A DNA stretch of 42,771 nucleotides from Halobacteriales archaeon QS_9_68_17 (lineage in GTDB: Archaea; Halobacteriota; Halobacteria; Halobacteriales; Natronoarchaeaceae): assembly GCA_003023565.1 (NCBI GenBank), contig PXSA01000037.1, positions 153,525 through 196,295 on the forward strand, in the 5' to 3' direction. Shown piece by piece: positions 16,003 to 23,001 of the stretch (the stretch's first letter is position 1; each line of letters starts with the position of its first letter). The notes under the pieces were generated by a model. It was given only the letters and a program-made list of their open reading frames with translations. It searched no databases and was not told where the DNA came from. Both the position numbers and the translations under genes were made by a program.

Positions 16003-16698
16003 TTACCGCGTCGCCGAGCGCCACGTTCGCAGGTCCAGCACAGCGCCGTCGAGTTCCCCGGGGTCGACCTCCGTCGCGGCCCAGCGGAACATCGGCGCGA
16101 CCGCCGCCGGGTCGCGGCCGCCGTCGCCGGAGAGCCGGGTCGCCACGACCCCGGGGTCGACGCAGCCGACCGGAACGTCGAGGTCGGCCGCGAACCCCCG
16201 TGCGACCGCCTCCGCGCCGGCCTTCGAGACGGCGTACGACCCCGTTCCGGGCTTCGCCTCGCGCGCGACCGACCCGGTCGGAACGAGCACCCGAGCGTCG
16301 TCCGCGAGGTGGGGGACCGCCTCGCGGACCGTCGCGAACACCCCGCGGACGTTCGTCCGCAGGTGGTCGTCGAACGCGGCGTACGAGTCGCCGGGAAGCG
16401 GGGTGTCTCCGGGTTCGCCGTGGTAGACGCCGGCGTTCGCGACGACGTAGTCCACGCCGGCGCTGCCGAAGCGGGCGGCGGTCTCTAACAGGCGCTCCAC
16501 GTCGAACTGGTCGCGCACGTCCGTCCGGACTCCGGTCACGGAACCGCCCGACTCCCCGAGCGCTTCGACCGTCTCGTCGACTTCGTCGGCCTCGCGCGCG
16601 CCGATCACTACGTCCGCGCCGGCGTCGGCGAACTCCCGTGCGACCGCACGCCCGATCCCGTGGGTCGCTCCCGTCACCACGGCGGTGTCGTCGTCCAT
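16003..16698 (-). CDS. Short-chain dehydrogenase/reductase (SDR)
   Basis: 231 residues from ATG 16696-16698. The longer in-frame reading to 16746 adds residues upstream of the Rossmann strand and would enter the crtD promoter. Classical SDR features are VTGATHGIGRAVA (dinucleotide-binding TGxxxGIG, residues about 9-16), NAG in VVANAGVYHGE, the catalytic Ser in LVPTGSVAREAKPG, and YAVSK with the catalytic Tyr and Lys. The VGCVDPGVVATRLSG loop follows. The substrate cannot be inferred. It is divergent from crtD with 76 bases between the start codons, so the two genes may share a control region. Confidence 0.9.
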   Translation of the reverse strand: MDDDTAVVTGATHGIGRAVAREFADAGADVVIGAREADEVDETVEALGESGGSVTGVRTDVRDQFDVERLLETAARFGSAGVDYVVANAGVYHGEPGDTPLPGDSYAAFDDHLRTNVRGVFATVREAVPHLADDARVLVPTGSVAREAKPGTGSYAVSKAGAEAVARGFAADLDVPVGCVDPGVVATRLSGDGGRDPAAVAPMFRWAATEVDPGELDGAVLDLRTWRSATR

Positions 16699-16745
16699 AC
16701 CCCCGCTAGGGACGACGCCAGCGTAAAGGTCCGGGGACGCCAGCA

Positions 16746-16754
16746 CTTAGTATC
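16746..16754 (+). promoter_or_regulatory. TATA box of the crtD-lyeJ-cruF operon
   Basis: CTTAGTATC is the only AT-rich stretch in the short gap before crtD. It lies 21-29 bases upstream of the ATG at 16775, so the transcript is probably leaderless. Confidence 0.5.
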
Positions 16755-16774
16755 ACTCGTCCTTACGGTCGCCC

Positions 16775-18313
16775 ATGCAACCGCTCGCGGGCGAGTCCGC
16801 CGTCGTCGTCGGTAGCGGCTTCGGGGGCCTCTCGACGGCCTGTTACCTCGCCGACGCCGGGGCCGACGTCACCGTTCTGGAGAAAAACGACCAACTCGGC
16901 GGCCGCGCAAGTCGGCTCGAAGTGGACGGGTTCACCTTCGACATGGGACCGTCGTGGTATCTCATGCCGGACGTGTTCGAGCGCTTCTTCGGGCACTTCG
17001 ACCGGTCTCCCGGCGACTACTACGACCTCGAACGGCTCGACCCGCACTATCGGGTCTTCTTCAAGGGCAACGAGGGACCACGTCCCTCGCGCCGCGCGAG
17101 CGGCTTGCAGCCGCGGGCGGACGGCGACCGGGTGGACATCCCCGCGGACAAGGAGGCGTCGAAGCGCATCTTCGAGTCGTACGAGGAGGGCGCGGGCGAG
17201 GCGCTGGAGGCGTATCTGGACGAGGCGGAGTACACCTACGATGTCGGGATGGAGAACTTCGTCTACGAGGACCGGAGCCGTTTCCGGGACTTCGTCGACC
17301 CCTCGCTCGCGACGCACGCCGACGGCCTCTCGCTGGTGGGGACGATGCAGGACCACGTGGAGCGGTACTTCGACCACCCGAAGCTCCAGCAGATCATGCA
17401 GTACACGCTGGTCTTCCTCGGCGGGTCGCCGACGAACACCCCGGCGCTGTACAACCTGATGAGCCACGTCGACTTCAACCTCGGCGTCTGGTACCCCGAC
17501 GGCGGCATCGGCAGCGTCGTCGACGGCATCGTCGAGATGGGCGAGGAACTCGGCGTCACCTACCGCACCGGTCAGCCCGTCACGGGAATCAAGGGCCGGC
17601 GCGGCGGCTTCCTCGTCGAGACCGAGTCCGAGAAGCACCTCGCGGACCTCGTCGTCAGTAACGCCGACTACGCCCACACCGAGCAGGAGCTCCTACCGCC
17701 GGAGAAGCGCGGCTACGACGCCGACTACTGGGAGTCGCGGACGTACGCCCCCTCGGCGTTCCTGCTGTATCTCGGCGTGGAGGGCGACGTCCCCGAACTG
17801 GCTCACCACACCCTCGTGTTCCCACCGGACTGGCAGGGCCACTTCGACCAGGTGTTCGAGGACCCCGGATGGCCCGACGACCCCGCGTACTACCTCTGCG
17901 TCCCGTCGAAGACCGACGACGGCGTCGCCCCGACGGGCCACAGCGCGCTGTTCGCGCTCGTACCGATCGCGCCGGGCCTCGACGACTCCCCCGAGACCCG
18001 CGAACAGTACCGCGACGTCGTGCTGGAGGATATAGCCGAGCACACCGGCGCGGACCTCCGGGACCGCATCGTCGTCGAGGAGCGTTTCTCCGTCTCGGAG
18101 TTCGGCGAGCGCTACAACAGCACGGAGGGGACCGCACTCGGGATGGCCCACACCCTCGGACAGACCGCCGCGTTCCGGCCGTCGCACCGCTCGAAGGAGG
18201 TCGACGGGCTCTACTTCACGGGGTCGTACACGACGCCCGGCATCGGCGTCCCGATGTGCATCATCAGCGGCGACGTGACGGCCGAGATGGTCATCGATGA
18301 CGCCGAGGAATGA
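16775..18313 (+). CDS. crtD: Carotenoid 3,4-desaturase of the CrtI/CrtD family
   Basis: 512 residues. It is an FAD-dependent desaturase of the phytoene desaturase superfamily: the N-terminal dinucleotide motif VVVGSGFGGLSTACYLADAG, then LEKNDQLGGRASRLEVDGFTFDMGPSW, and the C-terminal GLYFTGSYTTPGIGVPMCIISGDVTAEM. Its position directly before lyeJ and cruF matches the Haloarcula japonica crtD-lyeJ-cruF order, where CrtD introduces the 3,4 double bonds after each C5 addition on the way to bacterioruberin; a phytoene desaturase (crtI) role cannot be excluded from sequence. Residues about 99-117 are an unusual in-frame insertion (see 17069-17125). The stop overlaps the lyeJ start by four bases. 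Confidence 0.9.
   Translation: MQPLAGESAVVVGSGFGGLSTACYLADAGADVTVLEKNDQLGGRASRLEVDGFTFDMGPSWYLMPDVFERFFGHFDRSPGDYYDLERLDPHYRVFFKGNEGPRPSRRASGLQPRADGDRVDIPADKEASKRIFESYEEGAGEALEAYLDEAEYTYDVGMENFVYEDRSRFRDFVDPSLATHADGLSLVGTMQDHVERYFDHPKLQQIMQYTLVFLGGSPTNTPALYNLMSHVDFNLGVWYPDGGIGSVVDGIVEMGEELGVTYRTGQPVTGIKGRRGGFLVETESEKHLADLVVSNADYAHTEQELLPPEKRGYDADYWESRTYAPSAFLLYLGVEGDVPELAHHTLVFPPDWQGHFDQVFEDPGWPDDPAYYLCVPSKTDDGVAPTGHSALFALVPIAPGLDDSPETREQYRDVVLEDIAEHTGADLRDRIVVEERFSVSEFGERYNSTEGTALGMAHTLGQTAAFRPSHRSKEVDGLYFTGSYTTPGIGVPMCIISGDVTAEMVIDDAEE
17069..17125 (+). repeat. 57-base palindromic in-frame insertion within crtD
   Basis: A reading of FFKG-DRVDIPAD, as expected for the family, is split by 19 extra codons rich in Arg, Pro and Ser. 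The inserted DNA is two adjacent hairpins: an eight-pair stem (CGAGGGAC 17071-17078 with GTCCCTCG 17082-17089) and a six-pair stem (GCGGCT 17100-17105 with AGCCGC 17109-17114). The flanks are near-duplicates (GGCAAC at 17066-17071, GGCGAC at 17123-17128), as a small insertion event would leave. It keeps the reading frame. It resembles palindromic elements that insert into protein genes in other bacteria, and short GC-rich palindromes common between haloarchaeal genes. Confidence 0.6.
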
Positions 18314-19143
18314 GGCGGCTCCGCTACCTGTTGAAGCTGTCCCGCCCGCGCTTCTGGCTCTATCTGGCCGGTCCCGTACTGGTCGGCGTGGCCTTCGGCG
18401 CGCGCTCCCCGGCGGACCTGCTCGCGGCCTCGGGCGTCGCGCTGTTCGCGTACTTCCTGCTCCCGGCGAACGTCTTCCTTTACGGGGTGAACGACGTTTA
18501 CGACGCGGATATCGACGCGGAGAACCCGAAGAAGGAAAGACGAGAGGTGCGCTACGGCGGCCAGCGGTTCGTCGTCGCCGCCGTGGTCGCCTCGGGGGCG
18601 CTGATCGCCGTCCCCGCCGCCGTCGCGCCGCCGATAGCGCTCCCGTGGCTCGTCGCCTTCCTCCTGCTCAGCACGGAGTACAGCGCGCCGCCGCTCCGGT
18701 TCAAGACGACCCCGTTCCTCGACTCGCTGTCGAACGGTCTCTACGTCCTGCCGGGGGCGGCGGCCTACGCCGCCGTCGCGGGCGAACAGCCCCCCGCGCT
18801 CGCCGTGGCGGCCGGGTGGCTCTGGTCGATGGCGATGCACACGTTCTCCGCCGTTCCGGACATCGAACCGGACCGCCACGCGGGGGTCCGGACGACGGCG
18901 ACCCTGCTCGGGGCGCGCGGAGCGTACGCCTACTGCGCGGTCTGCTGGACGCTCGCCGCCGCCGCGTTCGCCGCGCTGGACTGGCGCGCCGGCGCGTTGC
19001 TCGGCGCGTACCCGGTCGTCTGTGCCGCCGTCGCGCTCTCCGAGGTGGCGGTCGACCGGGCGTACTGGTACTTCCCGGCGATAAACGCCGTCGTCGGCGC
19101 GGCCCTGACGATGGGCGGCCTGTGGAGGGTCGTCAATGGATAG
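18310..19143 (+). CDS. lyeJ: Lycopene elongase/1,2-hydratase (UbiA-family prenyltransferase)
   Basis: 277 residues with about eight hydrophobic segments, so it is an integral membrane enzyme. The UbiA signature NDVYDADIDAENPKK (residues about 60-75, NDxxDxxxD) binds the Mg-diphosphate of dimethylallyl-PP. The second Asp-rich motif is VPDIEPDRHAGVRTTATLLG. In the C50 carotenoid pathway this enzyme adds C5 units to the ends of lycopene and hydrates the 1,2 double bonds, giving dihydroisopentenyldehydrorhodopin-type intermediates. The identity rests on family plus the conserved crtD-lyeJ-cruF order. The ATG overlaps the crtD stop and its 3' end overlaps cruF by eight bases, so it is translationally coupled on both sides. 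Confidence 0.93.
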   Translation: MRRLRYLLKLSRPRFWLYLAGPVLVGVAFGARSPADLLAASGVALFAYFLLPANVFLYGVNDVYDADIDAENPKKERREVRYGGQRFVVAAVVASGALIAVPAAVAPPIALPWLVAFLLLSTEYSAPPLRFKTTPFLDSLSNGLYVLPGAAAYAAVAGEQPPALAVAAGWLWSMAMHTFSAVPDIEPDRHAGVRTTATLLGARGAYAYCAVCWTLAAAAFAALDWRAGALLGAYPVVCAAVALSEVAVDRAYWYFPAINAVVGAALTMGGLWRVVNG

Positions 19144-19972
19144 GGACGCCCTCCAGGGCCGGCTCGACGGACTCGTTCGGGAGAACCGCTTCACCATCGC
19201 CGTCGTCTTCCCGGCCGTCGGCGCGGCCCTGCTGCTGGCGAGCGCGGAGGGAGTCGTCCCGCCGCCGCTCGCGTTCGACCCGACGCTGATCCTGTTCGGG
19301 ACGCTCGTCATGCGCCTGCCGCTTATCGCCGGCGTCGGCCCCCTCCTCGACCGCCGCGCCCTCGCCGCGGTCCTCGCGCTGGCGGCGTACTCCTACGGGA
19401 TCGAGTTCGTCGGCGTCCGCACCGGGTGGCCCTACGGCCCCTTCGAGTACGGGATCGACCTCGGGCCGATGCTGTTCGGCGAGGTGCCCGTCGGCCTGCC
19501 CGTGTTCTTCCTGCCGCTGGTGATGAACAGCTACCTGCTCGTCACGCTCCTCCTCGGCCCCGTCGCGCGGCGGCGGGCGGTCCGCCTGCTCGCGACGCTC
19601 GCGACCGTACTCGCCGTGGACCTCGTGTTGGACCCGGGCGCTGTCGCGCTCGGCTTCTGGTCGTACGGCGCGGGCGGCGCGTACTACGGCGTCCCGGCGT
19701 CGAACTACGCGGGGTGGGTGCTCTCGGGGACCGTCGCGGTCGTCGCGCTCGACCTCGCGTTCGAACGGACCGCGCTCCTCGAACGCCTCCGCTCGTGTGA
19801 GTTCGCGCTCGACGACCTCGTGAGCTTCGTCGTCCTCTGGGGCGGCGTCAACGCCGTCTACGGGAACTGGCTACCGGTGCTGGTCGCGTGCGCGCTGTTC
19901 GCCGGTCTACTCAACACCGACGAGTTCGACTTCGGCGTAGGTCGCGCACCGGGCGGCTGGCCCGGCCGGTGA
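19136..19972 (+). CDS. cruF: Bisanhydrobacterioruberin hydratase (CruF, DUF422)
   Basis: 278 residues of the CruF/DUF422 membrane family (Pfam PF04240). It has seven or so hydrophobic segments and the family motif YSYGIEFVGVRTGWPYGPFEYGIDLGPMLFGEVPVGLPVFFLPL. The acidic and aromatic residues in the middle form the presumed hydration site. In Haloarcula japonica CruF hydrates the C5 ends of bisanhydrobacterioruberin to give bacterioruberin, the red C50 carotenoid that stabilises the membrane and quenches radicals. The start at 19136 overlaps lyeJ. The gene converges on crtB with a 10-base gap. Confidence 0.93.
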   Translation: MDRDALQGRLDGLVRENRFTIAVVFPAVGAALLLASAEGVVPPPLAFDPTLILFGTLVMRLPLIAGVGPLLDRRALAAVLALAAYSYGIEFVGVRTGWPYGPFEYGIDLGPMLFGEVPVGLPVFFLPLVMNSYLLVTLLLGPVARRRAVRLLATLATVLAVDLVLDPGAVALGFWSYGAGGAYYGVPASNYAGWVLSGTVAVVALDLAFERTALLERLRSCEFALDDLVSFVVLWGGVNAVYGNWLPVLVACALFAGLLNTDEFDFGVGRAPGGWPGR

Positions 19973-19982
19973 CGGACCCGGC

Positions 19983-20936
19983 TCAGGGGACCGGTAACGG
20001 GTCCGGCGGCTCCGTCTCGTAGCGGTCCGCGGCGGCGTCGGGCAGCGCGCTGACGCGTCGGAAGACGGTCGCGGGGTCCCGGTTCCACTGCCAGTGCCAC
20101 CGCGTCCGCGCCGCCAGCCAGGCCTTCCGTGCGGTGCCGAGGCTCGGGTGCACGGAGAGCACGTCGCAGTCCTGCTTCCGGATGAGCCGGTGATGGTCCG
20201 CGTACAGCACGGCCGCCAGCAGGACGGCGAACTGGCAGTCCTCGGGGAGGTATTGGATCCCGGCGACCCCCTGCCGGTAGAGGCGCTCGGTGCGGTCGAG
20301 TTCCTCGCGCATCGCGTCGGCGAACTCGGGCGAGAACTCCAGGCTCTCGACCTGTTCGACGGGGACGCCGTGACGGTCCAGCGTCTCCCGCGGCAGGTAG
20401 ATGCGGTCGCGGTCGACCACGTCCTCGCGGACGTCCCGGAGGAAGTTCGTCATCTGGAACGCCTCCCCGAGCGCGACGGCGTGGGGGTGGGCTACCTCCG
20501 CGTCCTCGGTGTCCATGATCGACGTCATCATCGCGCCGACCGCGGCCGCCGACCCCCGCATGTACCCCCGGAGTTCCGCGAACGTCCCGTACCGGCTCTT
20601 GTCGATGTCCGTCTTCATCGCCTCGATGAAGGCGTTGATCTCGCCGTCCTGCACGCCGCGGTCCTCGCGGACGTCCTGAAACGCCGCCATCACGGGCGAG
20701 TCGGTCTCGGCGCGGCCGAGCGCCTCCTCGCGGAGTTCCTCCAGCCGCGCGGCCTGCTCCTCGGGGGGGACGCCCTCGGCGTCGTCGACGACTTCGTCCG
20801 CGATGCGGAAGAAGGCGTACAGCACGTACGTCGGATGCCGCACGCGCTCGGGGAGTACCCGCGTCGCGAAGTGGAAGGTCTTCCCGGTGCGGCGCTGTAT
20901 CGCCTTGCTCTTGGCCACGCGGCGGTCCCTAGCCAT
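19983..20936 (-). CDS. crtB: Phytoene synthase
   Basis: 317 residues of the squalene/phytoene synthase family. It condenses two geranylgeranyl-PP molecules to phytoene, the first committed step of carotenoid synthesis. The two Asp-rich Mg/diphosphate motifs are visible: RIADEVVDDAEG (about residues 46-57) and NFLRDVREDVVDRDRIYLP. The latter is the standard second motif, with Arg and Tyr downstream. The C-terminal LYADHHRLIRKQDCDVLSV corresponds to the bacterial YRGILDEIE-NDYDVF region and is altered in the usual archaeal way. It lies on the minus strand, tail-to-tail with cruF, so the window holds precursor synthesis and end-group chemistry together. An inverted repeat at 20987-21020 lies upstream of its start. 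Confidence 0.93.
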   Translation of the reverse strand: MARDRRVAKSKAIQRRTGKTFHFATRVLPERVRHPTYVLYAFFRIADEVVDDAEGVPPEEQAARLEELREEALGRAETDSPVMAAFQDVREDRGVQDGEINAFIEAMKTDIDKSRYGTFAELRGYMRGSAAAVGAMMTSIMDTEDAEVAHPHAVALGEAFQMTNFLRDVREDVVDRDRIYLPRETLDRHGVPVEQVESLEFSPEFADAMREELDRTERLYRQGVAGIQYLPEDCQFAVLLAAVLYADHHRLIRKQDCDVLSVHPSLGTARKAWLAARTRWHWQWNRDPATVFRRVSALPDAAADRYETEPPDPLPVP

Positions 20937-20986
20937 GGATCGGTGGTCGAGTCGCGGCGCGTCTTGCGTGAGGACACTGTTGGCCG

Positions 20987-21020
20987 TGCATGCAATCCTC
21001 CTTCGCTAGGGATTCATGCA
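20987..21020. repeat. Inverted repeat between crtB and the Usp-like gene
   Basis: TGCATGCAATCC (20987-20998) faces GGATTCATGCA (21010-21020), perfectly complementary apart from one bulged base. It is followed by the AT-rich CATAATAATA (21022-21031). It lies in the divergent gap between crtB (start 20936) and the Usp-like gene, where an operator or TFB/regulator site would be expected. The ATG at 21016 lies inside the dyad, an argument for the later GTG start of the Usp-like protein. Confidence 0.45.
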
Positions 21021-21084
21021 ACATAATAATACCCCCGACGGCGACCGGTGCCGGCAACGCTTCGGCGCTCCGGCGGTCTCCCGC

Positions 21085-21456
21085 GTGCAGCGTTTCGTCG
21101 GTACCGACTCGGTCCACACGAGTGCCGCGGCGTGTGACTACCTGGAACGGCGCCTGACGGCCGACGACGGCGTCGTCGCCGTCGCGGCGTCGGACGAGCC
21201 CACGGAGGAGCGCGACCGACAGGAGGCGCTGAACGCCTTCCGCGTGCGGCCGGCGGGGGTCGCGAGCGTCGAGACGGAACTGCGCGGCGGCGACGCGGCC
21301 GCGGAGATACGCGCCGCCGCGGAGGAGCGCGGTGCCGAAGAGGTCGTGGTCGGACCGCACCGGGGCGACCCGGACGTCGACGCCGCCCCGGGCGGGACGC
21401 TCGTCGACCTGCTCGGGTCCGCGACGCGACCGGTGACCGTGCTCCCGTCCGCTTAG
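21085..21456 (+). CDS. Divergent universal stress protein (UspA-fold)
   Basis: 123 residues from GTG 21085, giving VQRFVGTDSVHTSAAACDYLERRL, which aligns with the Usp strand-helix 'VGTDGS..S..A'. An ATG at 21016 in the same frame would give 146 residues, but it overlaps the inverted repeat and a TATA-like stretch. The alpha/beta Usp fold is followed by ELRGGDAAAEIRAAAEERGAEEVVVGPH and ends LLGSATRPVTVLPSA. The ATP-binding GxxGxxxxxxxxxG(S/T) pattern is degenerate (GPHRGDPDVDAAPGGT), so nucleotide binding is uncertain. Its position opposite crtB suggests, weakly, a stress link with pigment synthesis. It overlaps the disordered-protein gene tail-to-tail by four bases. Confidence 0.75.
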   Translation: MQRFVGTDSVHTSAAACDYLERRLTADDGVVAVAASDEPTEERDRQEALNAFRVRPAGVASVETELRGGDAAAEIRAAAEERGAEEVVVGPHRGDPDVDAAPGGTLVDLLGSATRPVTVLPSA

Positions 21457-22730
21457 CGGTGCTCCGTCTCGCGGTCGGACGGCCGCTCGCGTCGCCGGGT
21501 ACCGTGGCCGTGACGGCTGCCGAACTGGTGGTCGCGGTCGCTCACCCCGCGCTCGCCGCCGTGGCGCTGCTGGCCGCTCCCTTCGGTCCGCTCGTTCGCC
21601 GAGTCGCTGCCGAAGTGGCCGCCGAGGACGCCGGCGATGTCGTTGCCGCGGCCGCTCCCCCGCTGGCTCCCTTGGACGTTCTCGCCGCTGCGGCGGCTCT
21701 GTCGGCGGGTGCCGTGCTGCTGGTTCGACTGCTGGCCGCCGCGCTCGGCCGTCCCGGCGTCGGGCGAGCGGTTCTCCGCGCCCCGGTCCGACCTCGCCGT
21801 GTCGCGGCGCGCGTACTGTCCGCTCCGGTCGGTGTCGCTCGATCCGTGGAGCGCGCCCGAACCCTCCCGGCCCCCGCCGCGGTCCGAGCCGCGGTGGGGA
21901 TCCGTCCCGTGTTGCTGCGACCCGTGCCGCTCGCCGTAGTCCTCCTGGTGCGTGAACGGCGAGCCCTCGCTGACGAACGCGTCGCCCTGCTGGGACTGGT
22001 GGCTACGCTGGTGCGACGAGGTGCGGTCGGTGCCGCGGTCCGGCGAACCGCGGTTCGTCGACGAACGGTCGGACCCGCCCGTCGTCCCGGTGTCGCCCGC
22101 GTGGCGGTCGCCGGCGTCGAACCGACGCGAGTGACTCGTCGTCCCGCGGTCGAGGGTGTCCTCCGTCACGTCCCCACCGCGACCGGTTTCGGGGATGTCC
22201 CCGCTCCGGCGCGTCGCGTCGTACTCGTCCGGGGTCTCGCCGCCGTGCCCCTGTCGACGCGCCGGCTGTCGGGCGTTCTCGCCGCCCATCGGCCCGATGT
22301 CGCCGAAGTCGGGGCGGTCGGTCCGGCCCTCCTCGTCCGTGCCGGAGTGCTGACGGGTCGTTCGCTGGTCGCCCCCGCCGGACCCGGGGCCGGGCGTTCC
22401 GCGCCCCCCGGTCTCCGTGTGCCGCGGCGTGTTGCGGCCCCGCCGGGCGTACTCGCCGATCTCGTTGCTCCCGGTCCGGGCGGTGCCGTCCGTGTCGCCC
22501 GTCCGCTGAGACTCGCCGCTCCGGGTGCCCGTGCCGCGGCTCTCGCCGCCGCTGCGGCCGCTCCGACCGCTCGTCCTGTCCGAGAGTTCGCGCGAACGGC
22601 GACCGTACCGCTTGCTTCGACCGCTCTGCTGACCCGAGCGGTCGCTTTGGTCGCGGTTGCCTGTCCGTCGGTGCTGGCCGTGTGCCGCTGCTGGCCTCCC
22701 TCCTGTCGGTTCATATCGCTCTCCGTCCAC
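21453..22730 (-). CDS. Long Gly/Arg/Ser-rich disordered protein (main open frame)
   Basis: 425 codons of extreme low complexity: Gly, Arg, Ser, Asp, Thr, Gln and His dominate, with almost no hydrophobic or aromatic residues. RG and RGG-like pairs recur (SDRGGGREGSG, RRSGENVQGSQRGSGRG, GERGVSDRD). Slightly more ordered islands occur, such as GENARQPARRQGHGGETPDEYDATR and NDIAGVLGGHFGSDSA. There is no signal peptide or membrane segment. From 22665 toward the 3' end third-codon positions are G/C-rich in this frame, as in real genes here, whereas its first 20 or so codons are not. The true N-terminus appears to lie in another frame (22660-22879). The function is unknown; RNA binding, condensate formation or desiccation protection would fit the composition. 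Confidence 0.6.
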   Translation of the reverse strand: MDGERYEPTGGRPAAAHGQHRRTGNRDQSDRSGQQSGRSKRYGRRSRELSDRTSGRSGRSGGESRGTGTRSGESQRTGDTDGTARTGSNEIGEYARRGRNTPRHTETGGRGTPGPGSGGGDQRTTRQHSGTDEEGRTDRPDFGDIGPMGGENARQPARRQGHGGETPDEYDATRRSGDIPETGRGGDVTEDTLDRGTTSHSRRFDAGDRHAGDTGTTGGSDRSSTNRGSPDRGTDRTSSHQRSHQSQQGDAFVSEGSPFTHQEDYGERHGSQQHGTDPHRGSDRGGGREGSGALHGSSDTDRSGQYARRDTARSDRGAENRSPDAGTAERGGQQSNQQHGTRRQSRRSGENVQGSQRGSGRGNDIAGVLGGHFGSDSANERTEGSGQQRHGGERGVSDRDHQFGSRHGHGTRRRERPSDRETEHR

Positions 22731-22879
22731 CCTTCGTGCGTGCCCTCGCCGGGATGGTGGCGGGCCTGCCCGCCCCGCAAGAGGTTGCCGATGTTGCCGT
22801 GTTCTTCGGTGACGGCGTCGCCCTCGAACTGTTCGTTCGGTCCGTACGTGCGTCGCTCTAAGAACTCCTGTTCTCTCAT
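22660..22879 (-). other. Probable true N-terminus of the disordered protein, in another frame
   Basis: From ATG 22877-22879 this frame gives MREQEFLERRTYGPNEQFEG, then DAVTEEHGNIGNLLRGGQARHHPGEG and a Gln-rich stretch. Third positions are mostly G/C up to about 22665, after which the downstream frame takes over this property. A single indel near 22665 would fuse the two into a protein of about 475 residues. NLLRGGQARHHPGE faintly recalls the KGG-type motif of bacterial stress-induced hydrophilic proteins; that resemblance is weak. The 120 bases upstream (22880-23001) hold only GC-rich hairpins. Confidence 0.5.
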
Positions 22880-23001
22880 AACTCCCCCCCGTAGAACTCC
22901 ATCCGCGAGCGTATTAGGCGTACGGCAACGCCTCGGGAGGGCTACTGGTCGGAAAGGTTACTCCCGCCGGGTCGCTGGCGGGACGGGAGGTCCCGCGAGG
23001 G

